Assembly: GCF_005771495.1 (NCBI RefSeq)
Contig: NZ_VAUW01000003.1
Span: forward strand, 235,124-299,123
Reading direction: 5' to 3'
Source: Maribacter sp. ACAM166
GTDB lineage: Bacteria > Bacteroidota > Bacteroidia > Flavobacteriales > Flavobacteriaceae
DNA: 64,000 nucleotides
The translations under genes and the position numbers were made by a program. The notes beneath the pieces are model-generated. The model did not search any database, was not told the DNA's origin, and worked only from the letters and a program-made list of their open reading frames with translations. Below, piece after piece: positions 1 through 9,820 of the stretch (position 1 is its first letter; each line of letters opens with the position of its first letter).

Positions 1-439
1 CAGCACTAAAAGTATGGTTGTAGGCCCGAGCTTTATCTAAGGTAACCGGCTCGTTTCTTCTGTACTGAACGTCCAAACGGGAGCCCAGGTTACGGTCGTA
101 TACCATCTGTACCATCTTCGCGCCCTCTTTTAGCTCGCCCTCTGAAATATAGGTCGACTCATGAAAATACTCTTTCCCCTCGACCAAATTATCGCGCACA
201 CTTTCAGGAAGCTTTGCATAACTAATGTATTGGCCTTCTAGTTGTTCCTTTACATCGCCGTAAGCGAATTTTTGCTCTTTGGATGCGATAGGTTCCAAGA
301 ATTTGCTGTTTTTAGGCAGGTTGAACGCCTGCCCGTCATTGGTCATAACCGACACCTTGTCGTCCTGTTCTCCGGTTTTCGTGGCACGTTGCCACTTTTG
401 GTTTACTTTGACGTAAACCTTTTCTGCTTGATTTTCCAT
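1..439 (-). CDS. Hypothetical mobile-element protein, C-terminus cut off by window edge
   Basis: I translated this minus-strand frame by hand. It starts at the ATG complementary to 437-439 and stays open for 146 codons to the window edge, so the C-terminus is missing. The product begins MENQAEKVYVKVNQKW and is hydrophilic, with no signal peptide or membrane segment. A stretch reading YISYAKLPESVRDNLVEGKE looks like a well-ordered soluble protein. I do not recognise the family. Its orientation and its position beside the element's primase-like gene suggest it belongs to the same conjugative element. The start lies in one copy of a duplicated leader sequence (432-531). Confidence 0.7.
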   Translation of the reverse strand, partial: MENQAEKVYVKVNQKWQRATKTGEQDDKVSVMTNDGQAFNLPKNSKFLEPIASKEQKFAYGDVKEQLEGQYISYAKLPESVRDNLVEGKEYFHESTYISEGELKEGAKMVQMVYDRNLGSRLDVQYRRNEPVTLDKARAYNHTFSA

Positions 440-531
440 TTTTCAAGTTTTAAATTAAGGATTAATAAACATTTGTTAACTTCGTAATTCTTAACATGAG
501 ATTTCCATTTTTCATGTTTGGAATTAAGGAT
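432..531. repeat. Imperfect direct repeat of a translation-start region (432-462 and 501-531)
   Basis: Two copies of about 31 bp match at all but about three positions and are separated by 38 bp. Read on the minus strand, each contains TCCTTAATT, a short spacer and an AAAAATGGAAA start context. Copy 432-462 provides the start of the gene running off the left edge. Copy 501-531 opens a 17-codon frame (complement 462-515) that starts MKNGNLMLR and ends just before the real gene. It is either a duplicated leader or a short upstream reading frame. Confidence 0.6.
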
Positions 532-560
532 AAAAGGGGACGGGAGCGTCCCCTTTTTTT
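532..560 (-). terminator. Rho-independent terminator-like hairpin
   Basis: An 11-bp perfect stem, AAAAGGGGACG (532-542) and CGTCCCCTTTT (547-557), closes a GGAG loop and is flanked by A and T runs. It overlaps the stop codon of the minus-strand gene that ends at 559, so it probably terminates that transcript. The symmetric A/T flanks would let it work in both directions. Confidence 0.75.
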
Positions 561-1761
561 ATACGGCCATTTTAAAGGCCTTTAATTTCTCGGTTCCTTT
601 GTAGGCACCATTTTCTTCATACTCCAAGGTCCAATTGGCATTTTTCGGTTTTACTATTTCTATGATTTTGTGCATATAGTTGCGATAATAGCTCCAGAGA
701 AAGTACCGTAGCGCATTTACCTCGTATGGAATACGGCACGCGACCCACTCCTTTTCTTGGTTCAATACAATACTTTTTCTATCGAGCAGGGACTGGTCGG
801 TAATTTTATTGAACTTTAAATATTCCTTCATTAAACCGCCATTGTATTTCAAGATCTCATTATGCAATTTCACCAATGGTTTCTGTCCCTCGGGGTTGAA
901 TTTGACGGATAGATGGTCCTTGTCTACCCTGACCAAAAAGCGAGAGTCGTTGATAAAGGATATCAACATTAAATCCTGAATGTAGCCTTCGATTTTTGAA
1001 GAACCCGTAAAACTGAGCACCATTTTTTTCAGTTTGGTGCGCTTTAAAATTTGTATCAGGATTTTTGAGCTACTATAATTGATATCTGACAAGGCTAGAA
1101 AAATGACATCCTCCAATTGAAATCTCTTTTGAAATGCCAAGGCCTCCATTGGGGTTCGTAGTACGACCAGATTTTTAATGGTCTTTGGTACCTCGCTGAA
1201 CCAGACGGACTCGGATATTGCGCTTTCGGCGAGCAGGGATAGTTTCCCTTCATTTTCCGTGACATAGCCTGTAAGGTTGTTGGCAAGGTTTCGGTATGGA
1301 AAATATAACTGGCCTTTGGAGTTTTCGAAAACCCTGTTCTCGAACATCTGCAAACCTACCGACTGAATAGGATGTTTGGTCAATGAAAACTCCGTTTCGA
1401 AATCATTGAAATGATTATAATCAAGCGCAACAGTCTCCAATGTATTTTTGGATGTATCGCTCAAAAAAAAGTCTGGCTTTTTTTCTATATAGGTATAGAA
1501 GTCATCTAGCCTTGACCAAAGCCCTGATGTATTATTTGTCTCGTTTCGTGAAATACGTTCCAATATAAAATCAAAAGGAGTGAGTTTTTTTTCGGGTGCA
1601 CTTGTTCTATAATATCGATGCCCTAAATCGGTACCGATTACTATATAACCGTTACTATAAGTTCTATAGGTATTGGTCTTACGCTGTTCCTCCATTCCGA
1701 AATGTTCCATAAGGAATATCAAGTTCAGGGTTTCATCAAATTTTCGCCACTTATTTTTCAT
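559..1761 (-). CDS. Degenerate primase/TOPRIM-like protein of a conjugative element
   Basis: The product has about 400 residues. The frame is open from 1788, but the ATG at 1761 (MKNKWRKFDETLNL) is the first convincing start. The middle of the protein reads like a Toprim_2/DUF3991-type mobile-element primase: a strand LVVLRTPMEALAF sits where active enzymes have an ES-x-DALA motif, and it is followed by predicted alternating strands and helices (VIFLALSD, KKMVLSF). The TOPRIM glutamate and the DxD pair are not evident, so catalysis is doubtful. A terminator overlaps its stop. It is divergent from the M23 peptidase gene across a 98-bp AT-rich gap. The family assignment is an inference from fold pattern and context. 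Confidence 0.55.
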   Translation of the reverse strand: MKNKWRKFDETLNLIFLMEHFGMEEQRKTNTYRTYSNGYIVIGTDLGHRYYRTSAPEKKLTPFDFILERISRNETNNTSGLWSRLDDFYTYIEKKPDFFLSDTSKNTLETVALDYNHFNDFETEFSLTKHPIQSVGLQMFENRVFENSKGQLYFPYRNLANNLTGYVTENEGKLSLLAESAISESVWFSEVPKTIKNLVVLRTPMEALAFQKRFQLEDVIFLALSDINYSSSKILIQILKRTKLKKMVLSFTGSSKIEGYIQDLMLISFINDSRFLVRVDKDHLSVKFNPEGQKPLVKLHNEILKYNGGLMKEYLKFNKITDQSLLDRKSIVLNQEKEWVACRIPYEVNALRYFLWSYYRNYMHKIIEIVKPKNANWTLEYEENGAYKGTEKLKAFKMAV

Positions 1762-1859
1762 GTGTGTAAAAATTACATATATTTGCAAATATTACAGCAA
1801 ATATACTAAATTTGTTGAATTACCAAAACATTTGGTTTAAAATTTAAAAATGGAACACA

Positions 1860-2654
1860 ATGGCCTTATGGAATAATCTTAAGAAAACTACGCTGGGATG
1901 GATCAAAGGATATGCTTCAAAGATAGGCGGTGTAACCAATTCCAAGGATGAGAATCATTTTACACCTCAAAATGCGGCCTATTGGATATTCGTTGGATTG
2001 TTCTTTCTATGTTTTGCGGTCAACCGCTTTTTTTATGGGAATGTTCAAAGAACGGAGCATTCAGACAGCCTAACACAACACTTCCAAATTTCTGAAAGTA
2101 CATCAATCCGGAATAACGTGGTGTATTTGAAACTCGGCCAATTGTTCGGGCAATTGGAAAATTTCCAACAAATGGAACGTCTAGAATCTTTCCTTGCTTT
2201 ACATCCCGAGATTTTGGATAGTGTTCCTTCTGCTGTTCCCTTGTTTCGAGAACATTATGTTCTTTCGAGTCCCTATGGCAAACGCTACCATCCCATACAT
2301 AAGATTTCCAAAAAACATTTTGGTGTCGATTTAGCCGCCGCAAAGGACACCCCCATATATGCCACCGCTGCCGGAAGGGTCACTAGTATTGAAAACAACC
2401 CTAAAGGTCATGGCCTACATGTCATTATTTCCCATGCCCATGGTTTTCAAACGCTTTATGGCCATATGGAATCGGTTGCAGTTTCTGAAGGAGAGAACAT
2501 TGGTGCCCATGATTTTATTGGAGCCGTAGGCAGTACCGGTATTTCAACGGGTCCTCATCTTCACTACGAAATCATTAAAAACGGTAAGCGGATCGACCCA
2601 ACAGGCTCGTTCAATCTGAAATATGAAGTGTACCTGAAATTGAAGAACCTATAA
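1860..2654 (+). CDS. Membrane-anchored M23 family metallopeptidase (peptidoglycan hydrolase)
   Basis: The 264-residue protein has a short cytoplasmic N-terminus and one membrane segment at about 41-60 (AAYWIFVGLFFLCFAVNRFF). A C-terminal lysostaphin-like peptidase domain covers about 135-255. The zinc-site motifs are all visible: HFGVD (H-x3-D), then YGHM, then HLHYE. The family cuts peptide cross-links in peptidoglycan, and on conjugative elements such enzymes open the wall for the transfer apparatus. It is the first gene of a plus-strand run that continues with two to four closely spaced element genes. The start codon is ATG, and an AAAAATGGAACACA stretch just upstream makes the start plausible. 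Confidence 0.85.
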   Translation: MALWNNLKKTTLGWIKGYASKIGGVTNSKDENHFTPQNAAYWIFVGLFFLCFAVNRFFYGNVQRTEHSDSLTQHFQISESTSIRNNVVYLKLGQLFGQLENFQQMERLESFLALHPEILDSVPSAVPLFREHYVLSSPYGKRYHPIHKISKKHFGVDLAAAKDTPIYATAAGRVTSIENNPKGHGLHVIISHAHGFQTLYGHMESVAVSEGENIGAHDFIGAVGSTGISTGPHLHYEIIKNGKRIDPTGSFNLKYEVYLKLKNL

Positions 2655-2667
2655 TTCATCGAAAGCC

Positions 2668-3927
2668 ATGAAAATAAAACTGGACCGACGCAATGCAATC
2701 AAACTTTTTTACAAAGTAAGGAATCTGTTGTCTCGCATTCTCGACCCTAATTTCAATACATTCCAAAAATTTGAGTACAAGGTTAACGCGACCGATGAGT
2801 TGAACGATTTAAAAAAGTTACGTTACGTTAAAAATCTTGAGCTTGCGGAATCTGGTTTTATCAATACGGTATTGAAAGACCAATTAACCCGTCTAAAGAA
2901 CAAAGACCTTTTATTTCAAAAAGACCTGACTATTACCCCGATCGGGCGTATCACCGTATCGGAAAGTGGTACTACTGTGATGTCCTTATTATTGGGATAT
3001 TGCGAATCGGAAAACAGAAATTACTTATCCGATAACAAAGTGAACAATTGCCCGGTTTGGCGCACCTTCGATGATTCACAATACGAGAAACTCGTAAAAC
3101 ATATCTATCCTTCGCTTTCCGATAATCTCTTTATGAAACATCGTTATTTTGATAAGGACGTATCATATTTGGATATAGCCAACCAGAATAAATCGCTTCA
3201 ATTTTTTAATGCCGCTTTAAAAGCTATGTATTCGCACAATAAGTTCCTTCAAAATGGCATTCAAAATATAGAACCGCCCACCGATATCGCCGAGCAACTA
3301 TCCCATGGGTTGCCTATTCGCATTAAAAATGGCGAAAACGGACTTTTTGTGCCCACCACTCTCCGAAAGGATTATGTGATATTGGTACCCTACCTTGCCG
3401 TGAGCAATGACCAGAACCGTGTTCATTTCTCAGCAGAAGAGTTCCGTTCCCTACTTGGGGGAAAATCGATTTCCCCTTTTGCCGAAACTAAATTAGGTTT
3501 TTCCCTCGGCACCTTTAAAGACATACTTTATCTAAAAGCGAATACGAAAGGTGGTTATGATGGCACCCTCAAACAATGGATTTCGTTAGATGATTTTTTG
3601 GAATCAAAAAGCGTTTCCAAACTTTTGAAGTATACGATTGTAAACGATATTATCAAGAAGAAGGACTTTTTTGTCGAGACAGACGAAATTCAAATTTCTG
3701 GCACCCAAACTAGAATAGCGCTTAAAAAGCACTACGGTTCCGGAAAGACCTTTTTCGCTTTGACCCAAAACGGACAAGTACCGGAACTTAAAGAATACAG
3801 GCCAATTGAATCTTTAAAAACCCATTACCCCGAATATTACGCACGTTACAGGGCATCTTGCGAATGTATAACTGCATCGGAAACTATCCAGCCCAACGAA
3901 CAAAAAACTTTTAAAACCTCAATTTGA
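2668..3927 (+). CDS. Uncharacterised mobile-element protein
   Basis: This 419-residue soluble protein lies 13 bp after the M23 gene. The N-terminus is basic (MKIKLDRRNAIKLFYKVRNL). The rest is a mixed alpha/beta protein with no membrane segment, signal peptide or nucleotide-binding motif that I can see. The region around ITPIGRITVSESGTTVM and the GGYDGTLKQWISLDDF stretch look well conserved in style, but I recognise no family. Its place between a transfer-type peptidase and the methyltransferase-helicase gene makes a role in element maintenance or transfer likely. That is context only. Confidence 0.75.
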   Translation: MKIKLDRRNAIKLFYKVRNLLSRILDPNFNTFQKFEYKVNATDELNDLKKLRYVKNLELAESGFINTVLKDQLTRLKNKDLLFQKDLTITPIGRITVSESGTTVMSLLLGYCESENRNYLSDNKVNNCPVWRTFDDSQYEKLVKHIYPSLSDNLFMKHRYFDKDVSYLDIANQNKSLQFFNAALKAMYSHNKFLQNGIQNIEPPTDIAEQLSHGLPIRIKNGENGLFVPTTLRKDYVILVPYLAVSNDQNRVHFSAEEFRSLLGGKSISPFAETKLGFSLGTFKDILYLKANTKGGYDGTLKQWISLDDFLESKSVSKLLKYTIVNDIIKKKDFFVETDEIQISGTQTRIALKKHYGSGKTFFALTQNGQVPELKEYRPIESLKTHYPEYYARYRASCECITASETIQPNEQKTFKTSI

Positions 3928-3931
3928 ACCT

Positions 3932-4249
3932 ATGCTATTTGAAATCAAAATTACCGACCCGATGGGACACATTATTCTGAACGATATCTTTTTCATGGAT
4001 AGTATTACGGATTTAATGGACATATCTACCGATATGGTAATCCATGACCCCGAAAACACGGATGAAAAGACGTTTAGGCTCATCATCTTAACCGAAAAAG
4101 AGTGTCACATCGATTACTGCTTCGCTGAGTTGCGCACGGTAATGGTTTTCAAGAATATGCTTTACGACCGTCTTATCGAACTGAACAGTCCGCTAGCTAG
4201 TCGAGAAACTGATTTGAAATTAGCTTATAAATTAAAGGAATCTTTATAA
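3932..4249 (+). CDS. Small hypothetical mobile-element protein
   Basis: A 105-residue acidic protein starts 4 bp after the previous gene, so the two are probably cotranscribed and translationally coupled. Its sequence alternates short strands and helices (IILNDIFFMDSITDLMDIS, FRLIILTEKECHIDYCFAEL). No motif identifies a function. Confidence 0.7.
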   Translation: MLFEIKITDPMGHIILNDIFFMDSITDLMDISTDMVIHDPENTDEKTFRLIILTEKECHIDYCFAELRTVMVFKNMLYDRLIELNSPLASRETDLKLAYKLKESL

Positions 4250-4259
4250 AATTAATACG

Positions 4260-4625
4260 ATGAAACAAGAAGAACTTTTACTTACCGATAGCACTATCGC
4301 TTTCAGAACCGAGCATCCCGAAACCATCAAGAACTGGGAACGTCAGCTCATCGGGGACGAGTGTACCGCAGACCTTCATTTTTGCTATCACGCCTTGGAG
4401 GAATACCCCAACCTCATTGCGAATCTTGATGCTGTCGAATACCGGATGGATTTCGCCATCAACGCCCACATCCTTCATGCCAAATTACAGGAACAATTTC
4501 TTGATGATGGACTTACCGGACCGATTGCCCTTGAACATGCCAATAGCGAGCTGTTGAATATTTATGGGGCCTTAAATGAAAAAGAGCCCGTAGGACGGGC
4601 GGCCATTTTAAAATCCCTTCAATAG
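4260..4625 (+). CDS. Small helical protein, possibly DUF1896-like
   Basis: This 121-residue acidic, mainly helical protein sits 10 bp after its neighbour and 6 bp before the giant helicase gene. The C-terminal half (ILHAKLQEQFLDDGLTGPIA, HANSELLNIYGAL) has the pattern of the DUF1896 family common on Bacteroidetes conjugative elements: a helix, a short turn with DGLTG, then a second helix. DUF1896 has no known biochemical role. I cannot run a profile search, so the family name is tentative. Confidence 0.65.
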   Translation: MKQEELLLTDSTIAFRTEHPETIKNWERQLIGDECTADLHFCYHALEEYPNLIANLDAVEYRMDFAINAHILHAKLQEQFLDDGLTGPIALEHANSELLNIYGALNEKEPVGRAAILKSLQ

Positions 4626-4631
4626 TCCGCG

Positions 4632-7600
4632 ATGAAACACGAGATATTGGCGCAGATTTTTGAAGTGATTAAAGCTGCCAACCCTAAAAACTTTTATATC
4701 AATAATGGTGGTTTGGCAAAATTGGGGCAGTCATTGTTTTATCCTCCAAAAGGAAAAGAAAGCGAATCCATACAATTATTGCAAACTATCGAGCGAGCCT
4801 TTCCAGAAACTTCCAAAGAAATTCTCGCTTCACTAAAACGGTACCATCTTACAAGCTACTATACCCCAAAAGCGTTAATCGAGTATAAAATCAATCTGCT
4901 AAAAAAAAATGGTTTCGAACCAAAGACCATATTGGAACCTTCGGCAGGAAACGGGGCTTATGTTCAAGAATTAAAAAAAGCCTTTCCTAATGCCCGGATA
5001 ACTGCTTTGGAGCCGGATATCCTGTCCTTTGAAATATTGAAGGCCAATAATGTCAAAAGCGATAATGTAACGGTACTCAATATCCCTTTCGAAGACTATT
5101 ACTTAAATCATGCAAAACAAGGGATATTTGATTTGGTCATGACCAATATTCCCTTTGGGGACATTCCGATTACCAAAGCGTACCAACACGAATATCTGAC
5201 CGAACGTACGCTTAAGAACGTTGGCAATTATTTCAATGTATACGCGCCTAAAATGGTTCGACAAGGTGGTATTACGGCCTTGATTACCTCCTCGGCCTTT
5301 GCCGAACGTAGTGGTTATAATGATTTCAGGAAACGAATTTTAATGGAAAACGACTTGCTTTTGGCCAATCGATTCAATACAGACCTGTTCTTCGAAGAAG
5401 GGACAAAGGTAATATCCGATTTATTGGTCTATCGTAAGACGTCGAACAAAAGCGTTCTTTCTGAAACCGAAATGCAATTTGTCCAAACCGATAGCATTGA
5501 AATAGATGGCCATAGTTTTGTTACCAACCAGTTCTTCAAAAAGAATAATGAACAGGTCAACGGCAGTCCAAAACTGGGCTTTTTCCATAACCGACCAAGT
5601 GTGGTCATTGAACCCGACGACATATCCCTTTCCGATTTTTTGGAACGGCAGTCCAATAGCTTTGACTTTGAACAAATTGCTGCACCCCGAATTATCGAAA
5701 AAGTTCAGGAAACCGTGCTCAAAACAACAACACCCGAAACGGAAGAAGCTACAGCAGCCCCATCCTCTGAATTAGAGGTTGCTTCCATACCTGTACAATT
5801 ACACGACGAAGATGCCAAACGATACACACGTTTATTTTTTGGCACCTACAATTTTGACAAAAAAGGAGCCGTGTTCTTTTTTATGGATCCTCATAGCACT
5901 AGAAAAGTGCCAACTAAAATTGCCGAATTGGTAACGGACTACGCCCATATGCGGAACGACCTTGTGCTTTTGAACCTGAATATCGAAAAAAGCGCACTCT
6001 TGGAAGAAGACATCGAACAACGTTTTCGAGATATCGATTACCAGTTGGATACTTTCCACTTTAAATGGGGCTCTTTAAAGCAACACCTTATTTTTCTCAA
6101 AGAGGACCATTATTTTGAACAAGTACGTCAACAGTTCGAGAAAAAGTTAGAAGGTAAAGGCTACGGTAAAAACCCAGAATTTAGGCTACAGCGATTTCAG
6201 AAATCGAAAGCTGTTCCGAATATCTCAAAGCGATTGCCAGTAACCGAGAAGCTACAACCTACGACGGTTACTGAAAATCGATTTGAAAATCCCGAACAAA
6301 TGGCGCAATACCAATTTGACCAAAATGGAAAAATCGATATCGGTACCATAGCACAAACATTTAAAATTCTCGAAAAAGAACTGTTGCTTGAAGGACTGGA
6401 AAAGAAATCCTTCTTCCTTGAACCCGATTCGAATTCTGAATCGGGCTACGTTGTTGTTCCCTATTTTGTCTTTTCTAGTGGATACATCGAAGACAAATTA
6501 GCTTATGTAAAAAACAATCCTTTGCCTTTCGGAATCGAGACGGATATAATGCAACGTGCTTTGGAAGGACATCTTCCAGCCAAATTGAATTTAAACGATA
6601 TCGAGTTCAATTTTGAAAGTCACTTTATTCCCATTGCTGCGAAAGAGTCGTTTTTGAATGAACTTATCAATGAAAAAGTAAAAATCAACGTGGCCCAGTT
6701 CAGCGCCACCCTGACCCTTTTGTTTCCGAGGGAATATAACCAAGAAGCGCATGAACGTTTTAGTGTTGTGCTTCGCCATGAGGTCAAAGCAGGCTATAAA
6801 CGGATATTACAACACTTTGCGGAAAATAGATATCCCGTTATTTTTACTTCTTACAAGGACAGCTCGGGAACAACAATTCGAAAGTTGGACAAGGACGCCA
6901 CTTTAATGGCGCAGAATTTATATGAAGAACTACAACTACATTTCAAATCGTTTATTGATAGTAGAAGGGAGTTGAAAACGATTATCGAAGATAATTATTA
7001 TCAAGCGTTTTTAGCGGATGTCAACATTTCGGTGCCTAAAGGGTGGCTTACCTTTCCGGAAACCTTGGTGTATCCGCCATATCAACACCAAATCGATTCC
7101 ACGCTTTTCGGCCTTGCCAATGGGAGTGCTTTGAACGACCACCAGGTGGGCAAGGGCAAGACCCTTTCCATGGCAATGTTATCCTATAAATTGAAGCAGC
7201 ATAAAAAAAGCACACGGACAATCCTGCTGACCTTAAAAAGCGTTGCCCCTCAAATCGAAGCTGAAATCAGGAATAACTTTCCCGAATTGAACGTACTTCG
7301 ATTAAGTTCCAAGAATATGGCGAAAAGCAAACGCCCTAACACCCTACGCACAATAAAGAACAACAAGGCTATTGACTTGATTATAGCGGAGCATGGCCAT
7401 TTAAAACAAATACCCAAAGAACGAAATTTTGTATTGTCGACCCTTGAGGAAAAAATCGAAATGATCGAACAGGATCTGGAAACTGCAAAAGAATATGGAA
7501 ATGACAAGGAATCCAAAAAGCTGATCAAGGGCATGATAAAGCGTAAGGAACATTTGGAGGACAAGTTGCAGGACATCTTGAAAAAAATGGACGAGCATAA

Positions 7601-9638
7601 AGAAGAAACAAGCACAACCTTTACGGAAATGGGTATCGAAGCTATACTAATAGACGAGGCCCACTATTTTAAGAACATCGGTTTTACGACCCGCCACCAA
7701 AATGTATCGGGACTTAATAATCATTCGGATAGCCAAAGGAATCTTGACCTGGAAATCAGTATCAAATCCATACACGCTCGGATGGGCAACGATCAAAATA
7801 TCTTTTTTTACAGCGGTACTCCCTTGAAAAATTCGGTCACGGAACTCTATGCCTACCAACGCTATCTGACCCCAGCCGCATTGAAGCGGAAGAACATTTT
7901 TAATTTTGATGCATGGGCCTCCATCTTTCTAAAACAAAGTGTCAGTATCGAGCCCAATATTTTTGGCGACCCCAGAATGCACGCCCGGTTCAGGTACTAC
8001 ACCAATCTTCCTGAATTGAGCAAAATGTACAACTCTTTCACACATATCTGTAGGGATAAACATTTCAAGACCCATAATTTGACTGCGGATAGGGAGTTTG
8101 TCATTCTAGAATCAACAGCTGCATACGAGAAACTGAAGCAGGCCTCTCTTGAATTTACCAAGAACCAAAACCAAAATGCACTTTTCAAAGTACCTGTTTA
8201 TGATCAGCAGCAAATGAAGTCCGCCCATATAACGGCCCTGAACATCAATAGGTCGCTCTTGATCGATCCTCTTGCCAAAGATAATATGGCCATAGAATTT
8301 ACAGAACTCGACCAGTTCAAATTACAACGCCTTTGTCGCGATGTAGGGAATTTACATAAAAAAACATCGGAACATAAAGGCGTTTGTTTAGTATTCTCCG
8401 ACTTGAACGTTTGGAAACCTGGCCAATACAATTCCTATAACACGGTTCGTGAAATCCTTTTAGAAGATTATGGTATCCCTGCCCACGAAATTGCCTTGGC
8501 TCAAGAAGAAAAAGCAAAGAACAAAACGGACCAAATGCAAGAAAAAATCCGAAACGGTTCCATACGTGTGGCATTGGGAAGCACTCAGGTTTTAGGTACG
8601 GGTACCAATATTCAAAAACGAATCGTGGGAATTTTTCATATGGATATTCCGTATTCTCCCGACGCTTTTGACCAACGTGCCGGAAGAGGTCTGCGTAAAG
8701 GAAACGAAGTGGCGCAGCTTTATGATAATACCGTTGTAGAACGATTTTACGGTATTAAGGACTCCACGGATATTTTTTCATATTCCCTTAACACACATAA
8801 AGAAAAATTTAGAGAGCAGATCAGGGAAGCCGACCCGAACAAACGAGTTTACGACGATCTGGTACCCGATGATAAAAGCCTCTCCTACGAACAGATGCAA
8901 GCGGCCCTGATAGGGGATATGGACCAGTTTCAATTGGTTAAACTCTCCGACGACCTTAAATTTCTTCAGTCCCAAAAAAGACTGCATGAACTCAACAAGG
9001 CCAATTCTTTCAAAGCATTGGAACGAATTGAAAAAGAGAATAAACATATCATTTCACAAGTTGTGGAACTGGAAAAAGCAGAAACTTTCATCAAAAAATT
9101 GAACCTGACTTTAGAGGAAATTGAGGCCGAAACTATGCCAATATTAAAAACCGGTTTGAGCCGTCTAATCGCAAACTCCCGTCTTGAGACGAACGAACTT
9201 GAGTCAATGGAGGCAAAAGAGTTTTTAAAATATCTCGGTCTTAGTATCGTTGAACGATCGAAACTGAACCTAAATTATCAAAAGCATAAAAACATCGCCC
9301 ACTTACCGACGCTTAATGCGAATCTGGTCTTTCAAGCGGAATTCGTGCCAGCAAATGAAAATTACCTCTACTCTTTTGAATTGGAGTTTAAGAAAATTCA
9401 AATTGTTGGTAGAAAACAGCAACGTTTCGACCCCGAAAAGGTAATCTTTCAACTCTTAAAATTATGTCAAAAGATACCCCGGGAAATAAAGTCGAAAAAA
9501 TTTGACTTGAACTATAACTTGCGTTCATTGGAAACCCACCGTAAGAAAACGGCCATTGGTTTTCCGAAAGAAAAAATTGCCAAGATGCAGGTTTTGAAAC
9601 AAGATATTAAAACGCTTAAAAGAAAAAGAGCGATTTGA
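4632..9638 (+). CDS. Giant N6-adenine methyltransferase / SNF2-like helicase fusion (DarB-like, antirestriction type)
   Basis: The 1668-residue protein has two enzymatic halves. An N-terminal class I methyltransferase has motif I ILEPSAGNGAY at about 100-110 and a motif IV variant TNIPF at 171-175, where TNPPF is usual. A C-terminal SF2/SNF2-type helicase has HQVGKGKT (Walker A) near 837, LIDEAHYFKN (DEAH box) near 1005, FYSGTPLKN (motif III), then GTGTNIQKR and QRAGRGLRKGN (motifs V and VI). The tail is a coiled-coil-rich Lys/Glu region. Proteins of this layout occur on phages and conjugative elements, where relatives of phage P1 DarB protect incoming DNA from type I restriction. The loss of the first proline of NPPF may weaken methyl transfer. 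It is the largest gene of the element and ends the plus-strand run. Confidence 0.85.
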   Translation: MKHEILAQIFEVIKAANPKNFYINNGGLAKLGQSLFYPPKGKESESIQLLQTIERAFPETSKEILASLKRYHLTSYYTPKALIEYKINLLKKNGFEPKTILEPSAGNGAYVQELKKAFPNARITALEPDILSFEILKANNVKSDNVTVLNIPFEDYYLNHAKQGIFDLVMTNIPFGDIPITKAYQHEYLTERTLKNVGNYFNVYAPKMVRQGGITALITSSAFAERSGYNDFRKRILMENDLLLANRFNTDLFFEEGTKVISDLLVYRKTSNKSVLSETEMQFVQTDSIEIDGHSFVTNQFFKKNNEQVNGSPKLGFFHNRPSVVIEPDDISLSDFLERQSNSFDFEQIAAPRIIEKVQETVLKTTTPETEEATAAPSSELEVASIPVQLHDEDAKRYTRLFFGTYNFDKKGAVFFFMDPHSTRKVPTKIAELVTDYAHMRNDLVLLNLNIEKSALLEEDIEQRFRDIDYQLDTFHFKWGSLKQHLIFLKEDHYFEQVRQQFEKKLEGKGYGKNPEFRLQRFQKSKAVPNISKRLPVTEKLQPTTVTENRFENPEQMAQYQFDQNGKIDIGTIAQTFKILEKELLLEGLEKKSFFLEPDSNSESGYVVVPYFVFSSGYIEDKLAYVKNNPLPFGIETDIMQRALEGHLPAKLNLNDIEFNFESHFIPIAAKESFLNELINEKVKINVAQFSATLTLLFPREYNQEAHERFSVVLRHEVKAGYKRILQHFAENRYPVIFTSYKDSSGTTIRKLDKDATLMAQNLYEELQLHFKSFIDSRRELKTIIEDNYYQAFLADVNISVPKGWLTFPETLVYPPYQHQIDSTLFGLANGSALNDHQVGKGKTLSMAMLSYKLKQHKKSTRTILLTLKSVAPQIEAEIRNNFPELNVLRLSSKNMAKSKRPNTLRTIKNNKAIDLIIAEHGHLKQIPKERNFVLSTLEEKIEMIEQDLETAKEYGNDKESKKLIKGMIKRKEHLEDKLQDILKKMDEHKEETSTTFTEMGIEAILIDEAHYFKNIGFTTRHQNVSGLNNHSDSQRNLDLEISIKSIHARMGNDQNIFFYSGTPLKNSVTELYAYQRYLTPAALKRKNIFNFDAWASIFLKQSVSIEPNIFGDPRMHARFRYYTNLPELSKMYNSFTHICRDKHFKTHNLTADREFVILESTAAYEKLKQASLEFTKNQNQNALFKVPVYDQQQMKSAHITALNINRSLLIDPLAKDNMAIEFTELDQFKLQRLCRDVGNLHKKTSEHKGVCLVFSDLNVWKPGQYNSYNTVREILLEDYGIPAHEIALAQEEKAKNKTDQMQEKIRNGSIRVALGSTQVLGTGTNIQKRIVGIFHMDIPYSPDAFDQRAGRGLRKGNEVAQLYDNTVVERFYGIKDSTDIFSYSLNTHKEKFREQIREADPNKRVYDDLVPDDKSLSYEQMQAALIGDMDQFQLVKLSDDLKFLQSQKRLHELNKANSFKALERIEKENKHIISQVVELEKAETFIKKLNLTLEEIEAETMPILKTGLSRLIANSRLETNELESMEAKEFLKYLGLSIVERSKLNLNYQKHKNIAHLPTLNANLVFQAEFVPANENYLYSFELEFKKIQIVGRKQQRFDPEKVIFQLLKLCQKIPREIKSKKFDLNYNLRSLETHRKKTAIGFPKEKIAKMQVLKQDIKTLKRKRAI

Positions 9639-9820
9639 TAAACATTGTATTATCGCATCAAAATTTCTAAAAAAATAAAAGAATTTGTCGTAATATTGAA
9701 ATAACGTCAAGTTATGTAATAGAAATAGTGTTAAATTTTTAACAAAATAGTTCTCTATTACTACAATTTTGAGGGCTTTTCATAGTTGTACCTAAGTATT
9801 AATCTTAAAAACAGTACATT

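Noticed and set aside
7250..7615. Minus-strand gene inside the helicase gene
   Set aside because: Shadow of the helicase frame, with serine- and phenylalanine-rich composition typical of antisense frames.
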